Below the pieces are notes generated by a model. It saw only the letters and a program-made list of their open reading frames with translations. It was not told the origin of the DNA and did not search any database. The position numbers and the translations under genes were made by a program. Positions 35,401 to 44,400 of a stretch of 64,000 bases of DNA are shown piece by piece. Each line of letters begins with the position of its first letter. Position 1 is the stretch's first letter. The stretch is from Candidatus Cloacimonadota bacterium (lineage in GTDB: Bacteria > Muiribacteriota > UBA6191), in contig NVVD01000008.1 of NCBI GenBank assembly GCA_002402105.1, positions 50,773-114,772 on the forward strand, given 5' to 3'.

Positions 35401-38400
35401 AGATAGTTTGCCTCTCTCAGGATGTGGATCATTAGCCAAAATAATAGGTAAGCCTTTGACACAATACTGGCTATCTGGTAGAGAGACTATTTCTTCTTTG
35501 GTGTAAAAAATATCATCTTCACCAATTAACCTTACTCTAACTTTAGATTGATCTTGGGCAGAATAAGGAATAAGTACTTTTGGGGCAAACCCAGGGTACC
35601 ATGCACTAGACTCAAAGTTAGGCTCAGCATCTTTAGTAAACTTTTCTTTATCTAAACAAAACCAGGTTGTTTCTTTATCTTCATCTCTAGCAAAAAAAGT
35701 TCTTTTGTAAGGGCTTCCCATAAAGGCTGTTTCTGAAACTACTAAGTTTTCATCTTGAAAAAAGGCAGGAGAATTATTTGTATTAGATACATTAAAAGTT
35801 ACAGTTAAAACATTAGATCTATCAATACCATCAGTAGCATAAATATGAAAACTATTTTCACCCTCAGCAGCTGCATTATCAGGGTTCCAGTTGAGTGAGA
35901 CTAATAGTTCAACCTGATTATTTTGGACTACTTTAGTTGTTACGCCTAAAGAAGCAACGGCTGTAGAACTAGAATTTGATACGGCTTGTTTGGTTCCACT
36001 ATTAGCAGTACAAGCTTCAAGGACTCCAATATCAAAACAAGCATGTACTCTACTAAAGTCTTCTGTATTAATATCTGTGATTTTTAAAATAGTATTTATA
36101 AAGGGGTTAGCTTCTACAGCAGCAAAATTGATTTTTTCTTCGCCAGTGACTTCATTTGTAAGATAATTTGCTACAGGTGCATCATTAGCAGCACTAATTT
36201 CTAAATTAAACTTTTGTGGTTTGGACTTAATAATTTCACCATTAATATTTTGTTTTGCTCGAATCACGACAAGGTGTGTTCCTGCTTGATTGATTCCTTG
36301 TTGAGGGTTAAATTGCGGAACCCAATATAAAGTATTAGAATCGACTGTCATGCCTTGTGGTAAAACAACTGCTTCAATTTCGGTTCCTGATGCTGGGTCT
36401 GTAATGGCTTCGTATTGATATTCAGTCAAAATTTTACCAGTTTTTGGTGGAGATGAAATAATTCTTGGGGGTACAGAGTCTGTATAAATAACAGTTACAG
36501 CTTGAGTTGAAGCAGCATATTGACCTGTTGAATCTTTTGCTTTTATAGCAAATGTAAAACTTAAAGGATTGTTATTGTAATTTATATTTAACAAACCTGA
36601 GCTTGCTTCTAGTTGAACTTCTGGGGCTCTTTGGCTGTTTAACTCTTCTGTTTCAAAGGTTATTGCATCACCTTCTGGGTCAAAAGCATCTAATTCATGA
36701 ATATAAGTTTTTGTTTTTTCTACATATAGTTCAGGTATTCCAAAAAGAGTTGGGATATTATTTGTATTTAAAATTTCTAAAGAAAAAGTATTTGTGTCAG
36801 TTAAGTTACCACTGTCGTTGACAGAGACAGTTACAGTATAGTTACCCTTGCTATTTTCATTCGTTACAATGGTTAATAGACCATCAAGGCTAATGCTAGC
36901 AATAATGGTTGGAGGTTCAACAAAAGCACTAAAAGTTAATGTTTCTGATGGGTCTTGATCGCTAACTACAAATTGGTGAGTATATGTATCAGACTCATTA
37001 ATAATCTGTGGTTTTGATATTGGGTCAATAATACTAGGTGGATCATTTTTGTTGATAACTGTCAAAGTAAAAAAAGCAGTTGTGTTTGTACCTGATTGAG
37101 TATCTTGGGCAACTACCTGTAATTGATTTGGGCCAACTTCAGCATTTGTAGGAACCCAATTAATCTTACCAAGAGCAGAAAAAGAAAAGTTAGGATTAAA
37201 TGCTTGTCCGTTTAGTTTAGATAATGATGGAATAAAAGAAAAACTATCACCTTCTTCATCAAAGGCAAATACTTTAGCTTCAAATGATTGTGTTTCAGTT
37301 GCTGTTGGTGAGGTTTCTATTGAGGTATCAAAAATTTTTCTTAATATAGGTGAAATAGTAGGAGGGTTATTTACTTTTTTAACTTCAACAAAAAAGGTAG
37401 TTGTAACTTGAATAGATTTTGTTGAAAATGGGCTGTCTTCTACGCTTACTTGAATAAGGTGTAAACCTAAATGACTAGTATTTGGAATCCAAGAAATTAA
37501 ACCAGAATCTGTATTAATAGTCATGTTTGAAACGCCTTTTAACAATCTATAAGTTAAAGGGTCTCCATCGGGGTCATTAGTGATGCTACTAAAATTATAT
37601 AAAAATGTTTGTCCTTCTAAAAGGGTTTCTTTTAATAGTGGAAAACCATTATTGATGAGAGGGGCATTATTAACATTTGCAATGTCTATTGTATAAGTGA
37701 AGGTAACTAGCTTAGCTGGTTTTAAAGACTCATAGCCATGGATAATTAAGTTTCTAGCAGGAGCTTCATCTGCTGGTATATTAGTCCATATTACTGTTTG
37801 TATGTATGAGTTTCCATTTGATAAAATAGGGTTACTCAAAGAAAGACCATTTGGAAAAACTTCTGGCTCTATGATTTCAAGTTTTAAATTTGCTATATCT
37901 GACAAACTGGTACTTTCTTCATCAAAAAGACAGATTTCTAGGCTTTCTGGTGGCATACACCCACTTGAATTTAAAACTTTTCTAAAAGTTAATCCGATAT
38001 AGTCTGTACCTTCAGTACCTGTAACTTTAGCACTAGGTGGTATTGTTGGAGAAAAAACAGGATTATCATTAACATAGATTAGACGATAATTATATCGAAC
38101 AGTAATACAATCGCTACTAAAACTTGAAACTCGAGGAGATCCACAAATTGAAAATGTAACGGGAACTAATTTATCGTTACTTATAATGGCGGTTGTTGCA
38201 AGAAATTGTACAGCTCCATCATTATTTAGGTTTAATGAATAAGAGTTATTAAACTCAGGGTGAGAGCTTTGAATAATACTAGTTGGATGGGGAATACTAG
38301 CTTCACTAGTTACAATACTATAAGTTACTAGACTGAAGCTATCAGAGTCAATTGAAAAAAGTTGAACCTGTGTATTTAATATATCTTCTGTGGCAAAAAA

Positions 38401-41400
38401 TTTATCACTAGCTAAAATTGCAGTTTGAATGACTGGTTTATCTGGTTCATCAGATACATCTGCTATAAAAGTAAAATCTTGAAAAGCTCCCTTACTATCT
38501 TTTAATCTAAGAACAAAGGTTTGTTGGGTATTAGCTACAGAAGGGTCAGCTAACCAAGTTAACTCTACAGTGGTGACTCCGCTAGCATTTAAACTTGGGG
38601 TTGGGTTAACAATAGAGACCCCAGTTGGAATACTTTCAGCAGAAACTAATAAGGGGCCGTCTAATTCTTCATCAAAAATTGTGAGTTGTAATCTATTAAC
38701 AAAACCTTCTTTTTGGTATAGTTTTACGAGACGACCAGTTGGATTTGTGTAAACGCCTGGTTGATTATTACTATCTCTTAATAGGTCTAAGGTTGTTTGA
38801 GTTGTTCTTTGAGAGGATAATACAGATGATGGGTTGGTAAGTATTTTAAGACCAATCACAGAAGGAGTATTGTTTTTTCTGGTCATTGTTAAATCAAATG
38901 TTTGGGTAACTAGGGGGTTTGCACCATCTGATAAAGTTAAACAAATATGAAATTTAGGAAAATAATTGATTCCACCTGATATTACAGGGGCAGTTGTAGG
39001 AACTTCATTGCTATCACCAAAGCTATTTTCGATAGTTTCTAAGCCACCTAAAGTTGTAAAACCAGTTAATTCTAAGGAATTTGCTTCGAGTTCCATAAAA
39101 CCTGGTAGGGTACATGGAAAAGTTGAATCAAAACTTAGAAAGATAGTCTCATTATCTTCATCAGCTACTTGAGGAGTATACTTGAAAAACTCATTTTCAA
39201 CTATATTTGATGGAGCTGGGCTTAAAAACCTTGGTTTATCATTTACACTACTAACTTGAATATTATAATTATACTCTAAAGTTTCTTTGATTAAGCCTGT
39301 ACTTTTTACAATAGATGTAATTCCAATTTTTACTGCAAATTGACCAGGTAGATTTGGGGTCCAAGTTATGATACCAACTAAATCTGTATTTCCAATATCA
39401 TCATGTTCTGTAGGGCTTGTAGTAATTTGCATTCCTGTTGGAGCAGAGATTAGGCTGTACTCTAATCGATCACCAGGGTCGATATCAGTATAACGAATAT
39501 AGCTTTTATAAGCGGCATCTTCTACAGCAGTTATTGCAGGAATATAAGTTGTATCTTGTTGAGAGCTATCATCTTTGTCTTTTAATTGAATAGTAATTGT
39601 ATAGGTCTTAGAGTGAAGAGCAGTTGTACTTTGTAGTCTAGGATCACTAATTGTAGTAGGGGTTATTTTACCAGTATCTGATGCGATTAGAGAAATATTA
39701 TATGAATTAAGTATTGTGTGATTATTGTCTGGTGTCCATTGAATTTGTTTTCCAACAATTTCAAGCCCACTGGGTTGGGTGGTATTAGCAGCAAAATGTA
39801 AACTAAGATTATTTGCTTCTTCTTCATCGTTAAGAGTAAATAATATGATACCAGCTTCATCTTCGTTAAAGTCATACTCTAGCTTTTCTGAAGTTAAAGT
39901 TGGGGTGTCATTTCGAGGCCAAACTAAAATGGGAATACTTGTTGTGAGAGAAGTTTTTTTACTTATATCAATAGATTTTGATGCAAAGCTATCTACAAAA
40001 AATGTCATTGGTATGGTTTCAGATTTTGAAGCATCTAATCTTAGATCAAAAGTATAGTTGACATCAGGAACCCAACTAACACTAACAAGGTTTGATGTAG
40101 AGGTCTTTGCAAGTTGTGATTGAACTGAATACTCATAAAGAGTTACATCTGTAGCAAGAGTAAAGCTATCAGTTGAGCCTTTAAAAATACTTAGACCAAA
40201 AAATGTTTCGATATTGTTGGTAATAAGTTGGTATCTAAAAAACTCTTCTGGCATTAGTAGTTGCTCTAGATTATTAATGGCAGTTGTAGATGTAACTCCA
40301 TAGGCTGACTGAATTGATAGCTTACTTTTTGTACTAAAATGCTTTGGTATATGTAAATCCAAATCATCAATAGAAATGATTAAGTGGTTCACTTGATCTT
40401 CGTATAATACTATTGGAGAGATTGAGGTAGAACTAATATTAATGGCAGTTTTTACTTTAGTATTTAGGTTTGAATAGTTTAGATGGGTTAAAAACGGTTG
40501 ATCAGAGACATTTGCAATTAATAGATTTATTTCAGCAGTTTTCTTTTGTACTTTATTAATTGAAATTGGGTTTGGAGATTCAGTATCTGCTAGTTCTAAA
40601 ATAAAGTTTTGATGACCAACATTTATATTTGTAGGTGTAAAGCTCATTTTTAAAGAGTTAGAACTTGTTGCTTGAAATATGTTTACACTTATATTAGTCA
40701 AGTTGGTGAGAGTTGAAGTACTAGAAGTACTTAAATTGGTTTGTACAAAAGAAAAACTAATGGCTTCAGACTCTTGGTCAAAAGCTGTAAGTGAAAAAGT
40801 AAATGGTATAGAGTCTTCTTTTATGATATATGGGAGTAGAGGAGTGGCATCAGTAGGGATAACTACACTTGTATTTTCTAAAGAAACTGCATTATTAAAC
40901 TTTACGGGGAAACTACTTGATAAAGGGTTGATAGCTTGTTGTGATAAAAACCTGACTTCTGGTTGATTATCTATTGGTTTAATAAATATATGAACAGTTT
41001 GTCTAGCTATAGACCTTTCAGACCTGAAATGATCCATAGCAAGAAAATGTAAATAATAATCAAAACTAGCAAAGGGATCGTTGATTTGACTATCACTAGT
41101 TGTTACTTGCAAAGCAGTAAATGAAAAGTTTAAAAGAGCTGTTTCATCAATAATACTTGGTATTGGGGATAAGGGTTGTCTTGGTATGTTAGTTCCAAAG
41201 AAAATGATGTTTCCGCTAGTTACATGGTTGGTACCAGTGGAGCTTAGAGTAGGTGTAGCATAGTTAGTATCAGTTAATGATAGCATTGAGTTTGTTGAAT
41301 AAAATAGCTTAGTAGAGGAATCTGTATAGCTAGTAGATAAAGAGCCAATTACTTGATAAGTTACTCTTTCTCCTAGTGGAGCATTTATAAATGGTGTTGA

Positions 41401-44400
41401 ACGTAAATCCCTATCAATTATTTTAATGGTAGTAGTCCAAGTTTCTCTTTCAGATAATATTTTAATAGTATTAAAAATACTTTCATTACTAAAGTTTAAA
41501 GGATCATTTGAGTCAGTTACAACAAAAGAAATACTTTGACTATCATTATTTTGTGTGTTTGTAGTTTCATTAACAGATAAGGTTAAAGTGTGTGGACCTA
41601 CTTCATTAAAACCTGGAGATATACTTAGGGTTAAATATTGAGAGTTACCAGAACTTTCTATTTGATTAGATAAAAATGTATCAGGTGTATTTATATTATA
41701 GGTTAAGTTATCTCCCTCTTCATTATAAACAAGCTGGGCTAAATCTTGGACTCTTTTACCTGCTAAGTCTTTTTGGCCGATTTCTTGTGCAAATTTTTGA
41801 TTGGTGATTTTTGGGCTATCATTTGTAGAAATAAGTTTCAAATACATTGAAACCTCTTTAGTTTTTCCATTTGAAATTGCTTGTAATCTAATGACATATG
41901 TAGTAATGCTTAAAGATTGTGGAGAGGTGCTAATATCATCCCAGTCAATACTTTTCCAAAAAACTTCTTGTAAAATACTAAGGCTAAGAGGATTACTAAC
42001 AGGGGTAGAATTAGGGAGAAAAAGTTCTTCTCCATCTAATAACTGGGTTAAAGGCTTTATGTTAGAAACTGAGATTGAGGTTAATGAGCTACTTCTAGTA
42101 AAGTTTGTATTAGAATTTTTTGCTAAAGAGTAACCATTGGCTGTATAGGTATCACCTTGGTAAAGTAAGTCTACTTTTAGACTAGTAACATCTTCTCCAT
42201 CTACATCAATAGCTAAGAAACGATTTATAAAGTCAGAGTCTTCTGAAATAGTGAATGGATTATTTACAGAAAAAGTATTGCTTGTAAGTAAAGTACCGCC
42301 TGTTCCGTCACTATTAACATTAAAATAGATATCTGCTAAGTCATCTACAGGGCTTACTTGAACTCTAAAATTTTGAATTGTACATGTTTTACTTGTTGGT
42401 GCTTCTAGACTTTGGCTTATACAACTTTGGATAGCGATATCATGTGTTTTACTATTAACTCCATCTACATCATTTTGAGTGGGAGTCCACTTTATAATTG
42501 CGGTTACTCCGGGTTGAGCGCTAGCAGAGCCCAGGATTGGAGCATTTGCAATTGCACTGGAACTTAAACTAACTCCAGCAGGAGCAGAAAATAATTTGAA
42601 AGAAAAATTATTTTTAAATTTAGGGTTTTTTTCATTGTCGTTAGTAGTGCGAATTAAAAAACTTCCGAAAACTCCTTCAGTCATGTTAATAGTAGTTGGT
42701 TGGTCAGTGAAAATAATACCTGTATTTGTATTTATAAAACTAGGAGCATCAGCTGTATCACTTAATCTAAAACTAAGAGACTCACTTCTGGTTGTTGTGA
42801 GTCCACTAGCTAAAATAGAGTTAACTACTGTATATTCTAAATTTAATACTTGGGGTAAGCCATTAATGTAATCAGGGATGTCATTGTTGCTTAGAGTTGA
42901 ACTAAGGGTAAAAAAAGAGGGTTTAGAGCCATTGTTATTAGGAAAAAAGGAAAGATTAAAACTTAATTGAGGGTTCGGGTTACTTAAAACAACATCACTA
43001 ATTAAATGAAGCTCTTCATCAATTAAAAATTGTTTAAAAGCAAAAGCTTGGCCTTGGTAAATTGTAAATATGTTATTTGGTTTTAAGCTACCAGAATCTA
43101 TATCAACACCATTATTTAAAGTAATATTTGTAAAAAATGGAGCTTCATCAACAGGAGTAACATTAACTTTTAGATGAACGATTGTTTCAGTTTGTTTGCA
43201 TTGTAAAGTGTTGCCACTAATAACTTTTAAGATAAATAAATTTTCAGTAATAGTTGAGTTTCCTTGAATTTCTTTGGTATCAATAGTTGTTGGAGAAAAC
43301 TTTAGGTGCTGAGTCCAAATTTGATTATTAACAGACTGGCCTAAATTATTAAGCCTAGTTTGGGTTTCATTATAATTTGTATTGTCTTGGAAGTTAAAAC
43401 TTGTTGAGTAGCAAATACCAGTTGTAATACCATCAGCATTTTTAGAGGGGTCATTATCTTGAGCATGGATATATAAATCAATAGTAGTGTCTTCTAGAAC
43501 TGCTAGTGGATAAACTAAGGTAACTATTTGGCTAGCTTGATTTGACATTACAAGAATTGATGCTTGAGTTAGATCATTATTTAAAGAGGAGATAATAGGA
43601 GGGTCATTTTGATCAATAATCTCAAAAGGAATGGTATAAGTTGTAGGTAGAGCAATACTATCTGCAGTTTCAATAATAATATATTGAGTAACAATCAAAG
43701 CTTCACTATTGGATGATTTGCCGGCTAAATTTAAAATACTCACATCTAAATTACCGTTGTTAGGTTGTTGTAACCAGTTAGCAACATTAACACCAAAACC
43801 AGAAGAATTTAATAGATTTAGATAAGGGACAGTGCCATTGATTAGTTGTCTTTCATCATCAGTAGAGTGAAAACTTAATTGTATGGAGTTTCCTTGTTTT
43901 ACTTTAAATAGGGGGGTTTTATTTAGGCCATTAAGATAATTTTCTAAAAGAGATTGATCAATGCTTAATGGTAGGGTTAAAATATCACCACTGCTAGCTG
44001 AGAGGTTCCCGTTTAATCTAGTTAATAGTGGTGCATCTTCAACTGTAGATACAGATAAAGTTAATTGAATAGATTGTAAAGCCCCGACACCATCACTATA
44101 AGTAAAGTTAAGTTTGTTTGTGCCTCCATACTGTAGCGGGTCTGGCTTCCAATCAAAAATTGAAATTGAACTTAAGGTAGGAATGATTGCTGGTAAAACA
44201 GAATTACTATCAGGATAATAACGAAAGCTCACATTTTTAGGGGCATGAAATGGGTATATATCTGTATTTTTAATTTCTTTTGGGCTTGTATCTCCTTGTG
44301 TTTTTTGTATTGAAATAAAGTTTAATGAAACTTCATTTTCAAAATCAAGGTCAGAAGAACAAAAAACAAAAGTTGAAGTTGTATTTTCAGCAACTTGAAA